Positions 1 through 9,165 are shown, counted from the first letter of the stretch. The stretch is DNA of 64,000 nucleotides from Flavobacteriales bacterium UBA2669 (GCA_002359215.1 DEMN01000012.1:310001-374000), one strand, 5' to 3'. The notes: a model not told the origin generated them from the sequence alone. Program-made: numbers and translations.

Positions 1-224
1 ATTTATAGTCGATTATTTTCTCAACTCTCTCCTTAACTCCCTCTTATAAAAAGAGAAGGGGAATAGTTATCGTAAGATAACTTGGGGTGAGTTAAAATAA
101 CTTTCTGTTTTTTTATTTAGAAAAAAAACTCTTTTGGTGTCTTGTTTTATTATGACAAAACTTTAATTAATTTAGCAATTCATTATTTAACAAAATAATA
201 TACACCTAAATAACAAGAACAACT
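1..224. other. Non-coding leader stretch before the AsmA gene
   Basis: No convincing gene is visible here. It contains a perfect short hairpin at 65-82 (AGTTATC, loop GTAA, GATAACT) inside a purine/pyrimidine-biased stretch. This may be a dispersed intergenic repeat or the end of an upstream transcript. The last 40 bases are AT-rich and form the leader of the AsmA gene. Nothing else can be assigned. Confidence 0.4.
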
Positions 225-3044
225 ATGAAAAAAGTACTGAAAATTACAGGAATAACCTTATTAGTTTTATTGGTTTTAATTATTTCGTTACCTTTTATGT
301 TTAAAGGTAAAATAATAGATATAGTAAAAGAACAAGCCAATGCCAACCTGAATGCAAAAGTAGATTTTGGTGAGTTTGATATGGGCTTAATCAGTACTTT
401 CCCCAATTTTAATTTTTCTATTAATAACGTTACTGTTGATGGTGTGGATAAATTTGAAGGAACGCAGTTGGCAAATATCAAAAACCTATCTTTAAGAGTA
501 GATTTAATGAGTGTAATTAGTGGCGATGAAATTAAAATTAAGTCCATTTACATTGATGAACCCACAATAAACGCAATTGTATTGGCAGATACTTCGGCTA
601 ACTGGGATATTGCTAAAGCAACCGAAGAAATTGAAGAAGAAGTTGTAGAGGAAGAAGCAAGTCCTTTTAAACTGAATTTACAAGATTTAACCATTAAGAG
701 TGCTAAAATAAATTACGAAGATGCTACCATGAATTTAACCACTTCAATAGTTGGATTAAACTTCAACCTTTCGGGAGATATGACACAAGATGTAACAGAT
801 TTAGTTACTAAAACAATGATAGAAGAGTTAAATTTGACTATGGATAATGTAGCGTATTTCAAAAAAGCGAATGTAGAAGCTGATGCCATCATTAAAGCAG
901 ACTTGGCGAATAGTAAATTTACTTTTACCGATAATCAATTTAGATTAAACGAATTATTTTTAGGTTTTGATGGTTGGGTAGCCATTTTTGAAGACAATGA
1001 CGATATAGATATGGACATTACTTTCAATGCTCAGAAAACCGATTTCAAAAATATTTTATCGTTGGTTCCTGCGGTATTTATGACCGATTTTGCATCCGTA
1101 AAAACAGAAGGAAAGTTAGCTTTGAATGGATTTGCTAAAGGAAAAATGACAGAAACTGCTTTACCTGCTTTTGGATTAGATTTATTGGTAGAAAAAGCCA
1201 TGTTTAAATATCCAGATTTACCTAAAGCTGTTAATAATATTCATGTTGATTTGGCTATTTCTAATCCTGGTGGAAGCGAAGATAATACACTTATTAATCT
1301 AAAACGTTTTTACATGGAAATGGCAGGAAACCCTGTTGAAATGAAAATGAAATTAAGCACACCAATTTCCGACCCCAATATTGATGCTAACTTAATAGCT
1401 AAATTAGATTTAGCTTCTGTTAAAGATGTAATGCCAATGGAAGCAGGTGACGAAATGAATGGTAAAATTAATGCAGATGTAACCTTAAAAGGAAAAATGT
1501 CTTCTATAGATAATGAAAGATACGAAGAGTTTGAGGCTAAAGGTAGTTTTGGAATTACCGATATGTTATACAAAAGCGATTCACTTCCATATGACGTGTT
1601 GTTGCAAAGAATGACATTAAATTTCTCTCCACAATTTGTTGAGTTAGCTAATTTTGATGCTCAAATAGGAAAATCAGATATGCATGCTAATGGAAAAATT
1701 GAGAACTTTATTGCTTATGTTTTAGATGATAGTACTAATGTGTTAACAGGGAATTTCATGTTTAATTCTACTTTGATGGACTTAAATGAATTTATGTCTG
1801 AAGAAGAAGTTGCCGCAACAGAAGGTACAGAAGAAGTTGCAGAAGAACCATTAGCGGTTGTTGAAGTTCCGAAAAATATCGATTTTAGTTTAACATCCAC
1901 CTTAAACAAAGTAATTTATGATAACATGGAAATTACTGATATGAAAGGATTGATAACAGTAAAAGACCAAAAAGTAAGCATGAAAGATGTTGGAATGAAT
2001 TTATTGGGAGGAAAAATGATGATGAGTGGATTTTATGAAACTACCAACCCTGCTGCACCTGGATTTAATTTCGATATGGCAATACAGGATTTTGATGTAG
2101 CAACAGTAGTAAGTACATTTAATACGATAGAAACAATGGCTCCTTACGCTAAAAATGCTAAAGGTAGATTTAATACAAGTATGATTGTTTCAGGAGTTTT
2201 GGATAAAGAAATGATGCCGGATATGAATTCATTAACAGGAAATGGAGATATGCTTACCAAAAATATAAAAGTGGAAGATGTAAAAGCAATGAATCAATTA
2301 GCAGATGCACTTAAAAATGAGAGTTTAAGAGTATTAGAAGTTAATGATGCTAAAATTAAATATGCTTTTAAAGACGGTAGAGTTACTATAGAGCCATTTG
2401 ATGTAAAATTGGGTAAAACTATAGGAACAATGTCAGGTTCTAATGGATTCGATCAAACCATAGATTATAAAATGACCTTAAAAACACCAATTAAAGAATT
2501 AGGAGCTGGTGATGCTTTAAATAAGTTAAACAGTCAGGCTGCCGGACTAGGGATGACTTTGAAATCTGCTGAAACGGTTAGTGTAGATGTATTAATTAAA
2601 GGAACATTTGATGCTCCAAAAGTTAGTGTTAGTTTAAAAGATGCAGTAGGAAATATTAAAGATGAAATAAAGGAGCAGGTAAAAGAAAAAATTACTGAAC
2701 AGGTAGATAAAGCTAAAGAAGAGGCTAAGAAAAAAGCTAGAGAACAAGCTGATAAATTAATTGCTGAAGCTGAAAAAAATGCTCAAAAAATTAGAGATGA
2801 AACAAAGTCTGCTGCTGATAAAGTAAGAGCTGAAGCAGATAAACAAGCGAACGATTTAATAGCTAAAGCGGGAGGTAATCCACTTAAGAAAATTGCCGCA
2901 GAGAAGGCTGCTCAAAAAATTAAAGATGAAGCAGAGAAAAAAGCAGTAGGAATAGAAAATGAAGGTAATAAAAGAGCAGATGCGTTAGTTTCTAAAGCAA
3001 AACAAGAAGCGGATGACATGATGCAAAAAGTGGAAGAAAAATAA
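225..3044 (+). CDS. AsmA-family envelope protein with long helical C-terminal tail
   Basis: The 939-residue protein begins with a short basic segment and one membrane helix (about residues 5-26). An AsmA-type N-terminal region follows, in which a secreted chain is built from repeated beta segments that include the typical 'INNVTVDG...IKNLSLRVDLMSVISG' style. AsmA proteins are inner-membrane anchored periplasmic proteins related to lipid-transport bridges and are implicated in outer-membrane assembly. There is an acidic Glu/Val-rich linker near residue 140 and another near 525-545. Residues about 804-939 are almost entirely Lys/Glu/Ala and should form a long coiled coil, which is common in Bacteroidota members of the family. 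The gene is followed by a hairpin terminator and is probably a single transcript. The family call is firm; the exact role is unknown. Confidence 0.85.
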   Translation: MKKVLKITGITLLVLLVLIISLPFMFKGKIIDIVKEQANANLNAKVDFGEFDMGLISTFPNFNFSINNVTVDGVDKFEGTQLANIKNLSLRVDLMSVISGDEIKIKSIYIDEPTINAIVLADTSANWDIAKATEEIEEEVVEEEASPFKLNLQDLTIKSAKINYEDATMNLTTSIVGLNFNLSGDMTQDVTDLVTKTMIEELNLTMDNVAYFKKANVEADAIIKADLANSKFTFTDNQFRLNELFLGFDGWVAIFEDNDDIDMDITFNAQKTDFKNILSLVPAVFMTDFASVKTEGKLALNGFAKGKMTETALPAFGLDLLVEKAMFKYPDLPKAVNNIHVDLAISNPGGSEDNTLINLKRFYMEMAGNPVEMKMKLSTPISDPNIDANLIAKLDLASVKDVMPMEAGDEMNGKINADVTLKGKMSSIDNERYEEFEAKGSFGITDMLYKSDSLPYDVLLQRMTLNFSPQFVELANFDAQIGKSDMHANGKIENFIAYVLDDSTNVLTGNFMFNSTLMDLNEFMSEEEVAATEGTEEVAEEPLAVVEVPKNIDFSLTSTLNKVIYDNMEITDMKGLITVKDQKVSMKDVGMNLLGGKMMMSGFYETTNPAAPGFNFDMAIQDFDVATVVSTFNTIETMAPYAKNAKGRFNTSMIVSGVLDKEMMPDMNSLTGNGDMLTKNIKVEDVKAMNQLADALKNESLRVLEVNDAKIKYAFKDGRVTIEPFDVKLGKTIGTMSGSNGFDQTIDYKMTLKTPIKELGAGDALNKLNSQAAGLGMTLKSAETVSVDVLIKGTFDAPKVSVSLKDAVGNIKDEIKEQVKEKITEQVDKAKEEAKKKAREQADKLIAEAEKNAQKIRDETKSAADKVRAEADKQANDLIAKAGGNPLKKIAAEKAAQKIKDEAEKKAVGIENEGNKRADALVSKAKQEADDMMQKVEEK

Positions 3045-3077
3045 TTTGCCATTTTGGTTTAATTATTGAAATAATTT

Positions 3078-3115
3078 AAACCTGACAGGCTTCAGAAGTT
3101 TGTCAGGTTTTCTAT
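3078..3115 (+). terminator. Intrinsic terminator after the AsmA gene
   Basis: A perfect 10-bp stem (AAACCTGACA / TGTCAGGTTT) at 3078-3110 is followed by a short T-rich tract. The 13-base loop can form a small CTT/AAG inner pairing. The position, 33 bases after the AsmA stop codon, fits a terminator. Confidence 0.75.
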
Positions 3116-3136
3116 TAGGGTTTTAAATAAGAAAAA

Positions 3137-5140
3137 GTGAGTAACTATATATTTTTAGCAATTACAATTTTATGTTTTTCGGGTGTATATGCTCAGGAAG
3201 AAAGTTGTCCTGAACCCAAGAAAAAAGCGGTAAAATATTTTGAAAATGCCAGAACAGCTTCATTTAATGATAAAAAGACTTTACTAATAGAAGCTGTTAA
3301 AATTGATCCCAATTATTTAGAGGCTTATGATGAGTTGGCAAACCTTGCTGATAAAAGTGTTGAAAGAGCTTATAATAGCGGAAATGCAAGTGGAATTCAA
3401 CAATACACTAAAATTAAGATAGATTACTGGAACAAGATTGTCGAAATTTGTCCGGAATATCGAAATTTTTTCCATGCTATGGAGTTGGGAAATTATTATT
3501 TCGGTCAACGAAAATATGCAGAAGCCAAACCTTATTTCCAAAAAATAATGGCATCACCAAATGCTTATAAAAAAGATGAACGTTATGCTCACGAGAGATT
3601 GGAAGATATAGCAACTTATTTCAAATTAATTAAAGATACCGTTCCTTTTGCTCCAGTTAAGTTAGAAGGACCTTCTAGTAAAAATAATGAGTATTTACCT
3701 ATGTTGTCACCAGATAATCGGTACTTATTTTATACCCGAAATATGCCACATGAAGACAAAAACTCTTTTGATGGAGGAAGTAAAGAAGTGTTTGTACAAA
3801 GTAGAAAAATGGGAACAAACAAATTTACTAGTGGAATGCCTATGCCTTCTCCATTTAATTTAGGTCAGTATCAAGGTGGTGTTAGTGTTTCAGTAGACAA
3901 TAAGTTGCTTTTTATTACTTTGGTTGAAGTTATTCCATACAGAGGAGAAGATAGAGCAGGTTTAGGGCAAATGTTTGATAATGCTGATATTTATTTTACA
4001 GAATATAAAGATGGAGAATGGTCAAAATTAGAATCTATTGGAAGTCACATTAACACACCAACAACTTGGGAAGCACAACCGTCTATTTCATCTGATAATA
4101 AAACACTTTACTTTACTAGAGTGGTAGATCCTTTTGGTGGTGATATGGATATTTACAAATGTGAGCGTCAACCTGATGGCTCTTGGGGAGCCCCTATTAA
4201 TTTAGGTTATCCTATCAATACACCTGGAGATGAAAAATCACCGTTTATGCATTCCGATAGTTATACCTTGTATTTTTCTTCTAATGAGCATATTGGTATT
4301 GGTGGTTATGATATTTTTTATTCTAAAATGAATGAAACTACAGGTCAGTTTGGCAAACCAGTTAATATTGGATATCCTATTAACACAGAAAAAGATGAGC
4401 ATGGGTTTGTGGTAAGTAAAGATGGAGATTATGCTTATTACAGTTCTATGAGCGAAGATAAACAATTAGATATTTTTTCTTTTGAACTGTATGAAGAAGC
4501 TCGACCTGAAGAAATTGTTTTTGTTAATGGTGAAATTTTAGATAATACTGGAAAAGTTCCAGATGGAGCTAAAGTAATGCTAAAAAACACCAAAACCAAT
4601 CAAGAAGTAGAAGCAGTAATTGATAAGCAAACAGGTTCTTATGTTGGCGTGGTTAGGGTAGATAAAGATGAAGATATTATGCTTACTGCCAAAAAAGAAG
4701 GTTATGCATTTTCTTCGCAGTTAATTTCTTCTAATGAAGTTGTAGTAGGAAAACCAATACAAACTAAAAAAGTAGAAATAAAACCTATTGAAGTAGGAGA
4801 GGCTTATACTATTAATGATATATACTTTGAAACAAACTCTTTTCAAATTACACCAAGAATTATTATCGTATTAAATGAATTTATAGATTTTTTAAAAACC
4901 AATCCAACGGTTAAAATTGCTATTCACGGACATACCGATAATGTTGGTGATATGCAAAGTAATATGGAATTATCTGAACAAAGAGCCAAAGCGGTTTATA
5001 ACTATTTGTTATTGGAAGATATAGACCCTTCCAGACTTACTTCAAAAGGATTTGGTTCAACTCAACCAATTGCATCCAACGATACAGAAGAAGGCAGAGC
5101 TAGAAACAGACGTACAGAATTTGTTATTGTAGAAAAGTGA
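3137..5140 (+). CDS. OmpA-family lipid-free surface/periplasmic protein with TPR, PD40 propeller and carboxypeptidase-regulatory-like domain (PorE-like architecture)
   Basis: The 667-residue protein starts at GTG; the residues that follow (LAITILCFSGVYAQ) form a signal peptide. The domain order is a TPR-like helical region (about 25-160), WD40/PD40 propeller blades with 'LSPDNRYLFYTR', 'SSDNKTLYFTR' and 'SDSYTLYFSSN' motifs (about 170-450), a carboxypeptidase-regulatory-like domain (about 455-545), and an OmpA peptidoglycan-binding domain (about 555-667, with 'GHTDNVG', 'LSEQRA' and 'NRRTEF'). The same architecture is known for PorE of the type IX secretion system, but Bacteroidota carry several paralogues, so a T9SS role is only a possibility. 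It should attach the outer membrane or a surface complex to peptidoglycan. It stands alone between a terminator and aroE. Confidence 0.85.
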   Translation: MSNYIFLAITILCFSGVYAQEESCPEPKKKAVKYFENARTASFNDKKTLLIEAVKIDPNYLEAYDELANLADKSVERAYNSGNASGIQQYTKIKIDYWNKIVEICPEYRNFFHAMELGNYYFGQRKYAEAKPYFQKIMASPNAYKKDERYAHERLEDIATYFKLIKDTVPFAPVKLEGPSSKNNEYLPMLSPDNRYLFYTRNMPHEDKNSFDGGSKEVFVQSRKMGTNKFTSGMPMPSPFNLGQYQGGVSVSVDNKLLFITLVEVIPYRGEDRAGLGQMFDNADIYFTEYKDGEWSKLESIGSHINTPTTWEAQPSISSDNKTLYFTRVVDPFGGDMDIYKCERQPDGSWGAPINLGYPINTPGDEKSPFMHSDSYTLYFSSNEHIGIGGYDIFYSKMNETTGQFGKPVNIGYPINTEKDEHGFVVSKDGDYAYYSSMSEDKQLDIFSFELYEEARPEEIVFVNGEILDNTGKVPDGAKVMLKNTKTNQEVEAVIDKQTGSYVGVVRVDKDEDIMLTAKKEGYAFSSQLISSNEVVVGKPIQTKKVEIKPIEVGEAYTINDIYFETNSFQITPRIIIVLNEFIDFLKTNPTVKIAIHGHTDNVGDMQSNMELSEQRAKAVYNYLLLEDIDPSRLTSKGFGSTQPIASNDTEEGRARNRRTEFVIVEK

Positions 5141-5300
5141 TTAATGTGTGGGTGAATAGATGTGTAAATATGTGAATTATTGTCATGCTGAACTAAATTT
5201 TACAGAAAGCTCGTTTTCATGTAAAATGACGTGAAGTATCTATTTTTAATAAAGAGTAATTTTGTCTATAACCTTATAACCTTATAAACAAACCTTAAAC

Positions 5301-6047
5301 TTGAAACCTCACAAGCAATACGGACTAATAGGAAAAATGCTTTCACATTCATTTTCCAAAAAATATTTTGAAGATAAGTTTAGAAGAGAAAACATAGATG
5401 CAGTGTATGAAAATTTTGAACTGAATGATATTAGTCAAGTAGAAGACCTTTTTTTAGCACACCCCAACCTTTGCGGACTAAATGTAACCATACCTTATAA
5501 AGAACAAATTATACCTTATTTAGATGAAATAAATGAACAAGCTAAAAAAATAGGAGCGGTTAATACCATATATATAGATAAGGAAACTGGAAAAAAGAAA
5601 GGCTACAATACCGATGTGTATGGATTTAAACAATCCTTAAAACCATTTTTAGAAAACCAGCATCAACGAGCATTAATTTTAGGAACAGGCGGAGTATCAA
5701 AAGCAGTGGAATATGTGCTAAATGAATTAGGAATAATTACCGCTTTTGTGTCTAGAACTCCACAAGGAGAAAATCATTTTGGTTATGATGAGCTGAATGA
5801 AAACATATTAGCTTCTTTTTTATTAATAGTAAATACTACACCATTAGGTACTTTTCCAAATGTGGAAGAAAAACCACCGCTAAATTATAGTGCCATAACA
5901 TCCAATCATTTATTGTACGATTTGGTTTATAACCCTGCGGAAACTGCTTTTTTGAAAGAGGGGAAAAAAAGAGGAGCATTAATCATTAATGGAGAGCAAA
6001 TGCTCAAACTTCAAGCTGAAAAAGCGTGGGGGATATGGGGAGGTTAA
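5301..6047 (+). CDS. aroE: Shikimate dehydrogenase
   Basis: The 248-residue enzyme makes shikimate from 3-dehydroshikimate with NADPH in aromatic amino-acid synthesis. Recognisable motifs are 'YGLIGKMLSHSFS' (substrate-binding serines), 'NVTIPYKE' (catalytic Lys), 'GAVNTI', 'GYNTDVYGF', and the nucleotide loop 'LGTGGVSKAV'. The C-terminal 'YDLVYNPAETAFL' and 'NGEQML' are also typical. The start is a TTG codon at 5301, and the N-terminal 'KPHKQYGLIG' leaves no upstream ATG as an alternative. The length is slightly short, as is usual for Bacteroidota AroE. The gene is separated by 160 bases from the OmpA gene and by 80 from xerC. Confidence 0.95.
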   Translation: MKPHKQYGLIGKMLSHSFSKKYFEDKFRRENIDAVYENFELNDISQVEDLFLAHPNLCGLNVTIPYKEQIIPYLDEINEQAKKIGAVNTIYIDKETGKKKGYNTDVYGFKQSLKPFLENQHQRALILGTGGVSKAVEYVLNELGIITAFVSRTPQGENHFGYDELNENILASFLLIVNTTPLGTFPNVEEKPPLNYSAITSNHLLYDLVYNPAETAFLKEGKKRGALIINGEQMLKLQAEKAWGIWGG

Positions 6048-6127
6048 AAACAGTTAATTTTTAATCTGTTTTAGATAACATTTTCAAATTAAATTCGTTC
6101 AATAGATCTTAAAGTAGTTTTACAATT

Positions 6128-7012
6128 ATGATAAACCGTACACAGCAATTTTGCGACTACATTCAGCATCAAAAACGATATTCCCACCATACTGTTACTG
6201 CCTATAAAAACGATTTAGAACAATTTACACAATACGCCCTGCATGCTTTTGCTGTAAACGAATGGAGTGAAATAAATACATCAATCATTCGCTCGTGGAT
6301 AGTTTCCTTAATAGAAGAAGGAAATACATCAACAACCATTAACAGAAAAATTTCATCATTAAAATCATTATATAAATATATGATGAAAAATGGATTGATA
6401 GCAAACAACCCATTATTAAAAGTAGTGGTTCCTAAAACATCTAAGCGACTTCCGGTATTTGTTAACGAAAATGAAATAAACCAACTGTTTTCTAATATAG
6501 AATTTGAAGATACATTTGAAGGACAAAGAGATAAATTAATAATGGAACTATTTTATTTAACAGGTATTCGTTTAAGTGAGCTAATAAATTTGAAAATAAG
6601 TGATGTTAACACCTATAATTTATCTATAAAAGTGTTAGGAAAGAGAAATAAAGAAAGAGTCATTCCTGTTACAATGGAATTTATAAAATTATTTCAAAAT
6701 TACCTTATATATAGAGAAGAAATCTCTACCGATTCTAATTATGTATTTTTAACAGAAAGAGGGAAGAAAATATATGAAAAACTTGTGTATAGAATAGTAA
6801 ATAACTATCTTAGCCTTGTAACTACAGTTGGTAAAAAAAGCCCCCATATAATAAGGCATACATTTGCTACACATATGTTAAACAGAGGGGCAGAGTTAAA
6901 CGCAATAAAAGAAATATTAGGACATGCTAGTTTATCTGCAACACAAGTATATACACATAACACAATAGAAAAATTAAAAACAATATACAAACAAGCTCAT
7001 CCAAGAGCGTAA
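6128..7012 (+). CDS. xerC: Tyrosine recombinase of the XerC/XerD family
   Basis: This is a 294-residue tyrosine recombinase with a SAM-like core-binding N-terminal domain (about 1-90) and a catalytic domain. The visible catalytic residues are Arg148 in 'TGIRLSEL', the Lys in 'VLGKRNKERVIPV', His240 and Arg243 in 'PHIIRHTFATHML', the His of 'LGHASLSATQVYTH', and the nucleophile Tyr in 'QVYTH'. Xer recombinases resolve chromosome dimers at dif. The position immediately before hpf, tuf and the ribosomal cluster is the usual chromosomal setting of this gene in Bacteroidota, so I treat it as the housekeeping enzyme and not a mobile-element integrase. hpf follows after 17 bases. Confidence 0.9.
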   Translation: MINRTQQFCDYIQHQKRYSHHTVTAYKNDLEQFTQYALHAFAVNEWSEINTSIIRSWIVSLIEEGNTSTTINRKISSLKSLYKYMMKNGLIANNPLLKVVVPKTSKRLPVFVNENEINQLFSNIEFEDTFEGQRDKLIMELFYLTGIRLSELINLKISDVNTYNLSIKVLGKRNKERVIPVTMEFIKLFQNYLIYREEISTDSNYVFLTERGKKIYEKLVYRIVNNYLSLVTTVGKKSPHIIRHTFATHMLNRGAELNAIKEILGHASLSATQVYTHNTIEKLKTIYKQAHPRA

Positions 7013-7018
7013 TTAAAA

Positions 7019-7029
7019 AAGGAGGAAAT
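7019..7029 (+). promoter_or_regulatory. Strong Shine-Dalgarno sequence before hpf
   Basis: AAGGAGGAAAT sits directly before the hpf ATG, with GGAGG ending four bases upstream. It is a perfect anti-Shine-Dalgarno complement. The other genes of this window start behind A-rich leaders with no such motif, as expected in Bacteroidota, so this site stands out. Confidence 0.8.
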
Positions 7030-7335
7030 ATGAAAGTAAATGTTAAAATTACATCAGTACATTTCGATGCAGACAAAAAGTTAATTGCCTTTATACAAGA
7101 AAGAGTAAATAAATTAAGTGTGTTTTATGACAAAATAATAGATAGTGAAGTGATATTAAAGTTAGAAAATACCCCTGAAGCTGAAAACAAAGTTGCAGAA
7201 ATTAAGCTTTTAATACCCGGAAGTGATGCTTTTGCAAAGAAACAATGCAAGTCATTTGAAGAAGCTACTGACTCTGCTGTTGAGGCACTTAGGAGGCAAT
7301 TAAAGAAACACAAAGAGAAGCTGAAAAAAGTGTGA
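7030..7335 (+). CDS. hpf: Ribosome hibernation-promoting factor (short form, HPF/YfiA family)
   Basis: The 101-residue protein has the beta-alpha-beta-beta-beta-alpha layout of HPF/YfiA. It opens with 'MKVNVKITSVHFDADKKLIAFIQERV', has 'EVILKLENTPEAENKVAEIKL' in the middle and a basic helix 'EALRRQLKKHKEKLKK' at the end. These proteins bind the 30S decoding centre in slow growth. The short form lacks the C-terminal dimerisation domain of long HPF. The gene lies 17 bases behind xerC and is followed by a terminator that overlaps the tRNA promoter. Its strong Shine-Dalgarno sequence suggests translation responsive to free anti-Shine-Dalgarno availability; that is inference. Confidence 0.92.
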   Translation: MKVNVKITSVHFDADKKLIAFIQERVNKLSVFYDKIIDSEVILKLENTPEAENKVAEIKLLIPGSDAFAKKQCKSFEEATDSAVEALRRQLKKHKEKLKKV

Positions 7336-7357
7336 TAAAAAAAAATTAAATTATTGT

Positions 7358-7387
7358 TTGTTTAAAATAAAATCTTTTATACATTTG
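7358..7387 (+). promoter_or_regulatory. Promoter of the tRNA-tuf cluster (TTG-N19-TACATTTG)
   Basis: TTG at 7358-7360, 19 bases, then TACATTTG at 7380-7387 match the Flavobacterium/Bacteroides housekeeping promoter (TTG-N17-23-TAnnTTTG). The predicted start is near 7393-7395, about 40 bases before the first tRNA. Confidence 0.75.
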
Positions 7388-7419
7388 CAGACCTTTTTAC
7401 GGAGAGGTCTGTTTTTTTT
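7388..7419 (+). terminator. Hairpin plus T-run overlapping the tRNA transcription start
   Basis: CAGACCT (7388-7394) pairs with AGGTCTG (7405-7411), followed directly by eight Ts (7412-7419). It is a good terminator for hpf read-through. It begins at the last base of the tRNA promoter's -7 element, so tRNA transcripts would start inside its 5' arm and escape it. Confidence 0.7.
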
Positions 7420-7434
7420 GTGAAAACGGTAAAA

Positions 7435-7507
7435 GCCAGTATAGCTCAGTTGGTAGAGCAGCTGATTTGTAATCAGCCGGTCGGAGGTTCGAGTCCCTCT
7501 ACTGGCT
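7435..7507 (+). tRNA. tRNA-Thr (anticodon TGT)
   Basis: The acceptor arms GCCAGTA/TACTGGC pair fully, the anticodon loop is TTTGTAA, and the T arm is CGGAGGTTCGAGTCCCTC-like. The discriminator is T and the CCA is not encoded. It is the first of four tandem tRNA genes before tuf. Confidence 0.97.
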
Positions 7508-7537
7508 CAGTTCTTTAAAAACGATGAAAAAAACGTT

Positions 7538-7619
7538 GGGGAAATACTCAAGCGGTCAACGAGGACAGACTGTAAATCTGTTGGCTACGCCTTCGTAGGT
7601 TCGAATCCTGCTTTCCCCA
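7538..7619 (+). tRNA. tRNA-Tyr (anticodon GTA)
   Basis: This is a class II tRNA of 82 bases with acceptor arms GGGGAAA/TTTCCCC, anticodon loop CTGTAAA and a long variable arm (GGCTACGCCTTCGTAGG region). The discriminator is A, and CCA is not encoded. Confidence 0.97.
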
Positions 7620-7633
7620 CGAATAAAAAATTA

Positions 7634-7707
7634 GCGGGAGTAGCTCAGCTGGCTAGAGCATCAGCCTTCCAAGCTGAGGGTCGCGGGTTCGAATCCCGTT
7701 TCCCGCT
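7634..7707 (+). tRNA. tRNA-Gly (anticodon TCC)
   Basis: Acceptor arms are GCGGGAG/TTCCCGC with one G-U pair. The anticodon stem TCAGC/GCTGA encloses loop CTTCCAA, and the T loop is GTTCGAATC. The discriminator is T. Confidence 0.97.
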
Positions 7708-7743
7708 CTTTTTTTGTTTTTTTTCTATATCGGTATTTTACTA

Positions 7744-7815
<72 letters not shown>

Positions 7816-7912
7816 CTTAACGAAGAGAAGAGTCGTGTAAAGAGTGTGAGTAAAGTAAATAATTAAATAAGTATAAATAATAATTTAAAAACAATAAAAT
7901 AAACCTAAAATC

Positions 7913-9100
7913 ATGGCTAAAGAGAATTATGATCGTTCCAAACCACACTTAAACATCGGAACAATTGGTCACGTTGACCACGGAAAAACTACTTTAACTG
8001 CAGCTATAACTACAGTATTAGCAAAAGCAGGTCTGTCTGAATTAAGAGATTTTGCTTCTATTGATAACGCTCCGGAAGAAAAAGAAAGAGGTATTACAAT
8101 TAATACTTCTCATGTTGAATATTCAACAGCTAATAGACATTATGCTCACGTTGACTGTCCAGGTCACGCGGATTATGTAAAAAACATGGTAACTGGTGCT
8201 GCTCAAATGGATGGTGCTATCTTGGTTGTCGCGGCAACAGATGGTCCTATGCCACAAACTAGAGAGCATATCTTATTAGGTCGTCAGGTTGGTATTCCTA
8301 GAATGGTTGTTTTTATGAACAAAGTTGACTTAGTTGATGATGCTGAGTTACTAGAGTTAGTTGAAATGGAAATTAGAGAATTATTATCTTTTTATGAGTA
8401 TGATGGTGATAATGTTCCGGTAATTGCAGGTTCTGCTTTGGGTGCATTAGAAGGTGATGATAAATGGGGAGAAAAAATATTGGAATTAATGGAAGCAGTA
8501 GATACTTATATCGAACTTCCTCCAAGAGATATTGACAAGCCATTCTTAATGCCTGTTGAAGATGTATTCTCTATTACTGGTAGAGGAACTGTTGCTACAG
8601 GTAGAATTGAAACAGGTGTTATTAATTCTGGTGAGTCAGTAGATATATTAGGTATGGGTGATGAAAAATTATCATCAACTGTTACTGGTGTTGAAATGTT
8701 TAGAAAAATATTAGATAGAGGTGAAGCTGGAGATAATGTAGGCCTTTTATTAAGAGGTATCGAGAAGTCTGATATTAGAAGAGGTATGGTAATCGCTAAA
8801 CCAGGTTCAATAACTCCTCATACTGAATTTAAAGCTGAGGTTTATGTTTTGAAAAAAGAAGAAGGTGGACGTCATACTCCATTCCAAAACAAATATAGAC
8901 CACAATTCTATTTAAGAACAACAGATGTTACTGGAGAGATTTACTTAGAAGAAGGTAGAGAAATGGTAATGCCTGGAGATAACGTAACTGTAACAGTTAA
9001 ATTAATTGTGCCAGTTGCTTTAAATAAAGGATTAAGATTTGCAATCAGAGAAGGTGGTAGAACTGTTGGAGCTGGTCAAATCACTGAAATTCTTAAGTAA
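7913..9100 (+). CDS. tuf: Elongation factor Tu
   Basis: The 395-residue translational GTPase delivers aminoacyl-tRNA to the ribosome. The P-loop 'GHVDHGKTTLT' is near residue 18. Switch motifs are 'ERGITINTSHVEY' and 'HVDCPGHADYVKNMVTGAAQMDGAILVV', the base-recognition motif is 'NKVDLVDD', and 'VFSITGRGTVATGRIETG' opens domain 2. The chain ends in 'REGGRTVGAGQITEI'. Length and sequence are standard. The gene lies 97 bases behind tRNA-Thr(GGT), in the tRNA-tuf-tRNA-secE-nusG order that is common in Bacteroidota, and has its own terminator. Confidence 0.99.
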   Translation: MAKENYDRSKPHLNIGTIGHVDHGKTTLTAAITTVLAKAGLSELRDFASIDNAPEEKERGITINTSHVEYSTANRHYAHVDCPGHADYVKNMVTGAAQMDGAILVVAATDGPMPQTREHILLGRQVGIPRMVVFMNKVDLVDDAELLELVEMEIRELLSFYEYDGDNVPVIAGSALGALEGDDKWGEKILELMEAVDTYIELPPRDIDKPFLMPVEDVFSITGRGTVATGRIETGVINSGESVDILGMGDEKLSSTVTGVEMFRKILDRGEAGDNVGLLLRGIEKSDIRRGMVIAKPGSITPHTEFKAEVYVLKKEEGGRHTPFQNKYRPQFYLRTTDVTGEIYLEEGREMVMPGDNVTVTVKLIVPVALNKGLRFAIREGGRTVGAGQITEILK

Positions 9101-9131
9101 TAATTACATTAGAATTTTGTAAAAGTAATAT

Positions 9132-9165
9132 AAAGGTATCCACTTTTTAGTGGATACCTTTCTTG
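9132..9165 (+). terminator. Intrinsic terminator after tuf
   Basis: A perfect 13-bp stem (AAAGGTATCCACT / AGTGGATACCTTT) with a TTTT loop, followed by a T-rich tract, 31 bases after the tuf stop. Confidence 0.9.

Noticed and set aside
6128..7012. Integrase marking a genomic island next to the tRNA genes
   Set aside because: The recombinase has XerC length and motifs and sits in a housekeeping block (aroE, hpf, tuf). No direct repeat of a tRNA 3' end was found nearby.
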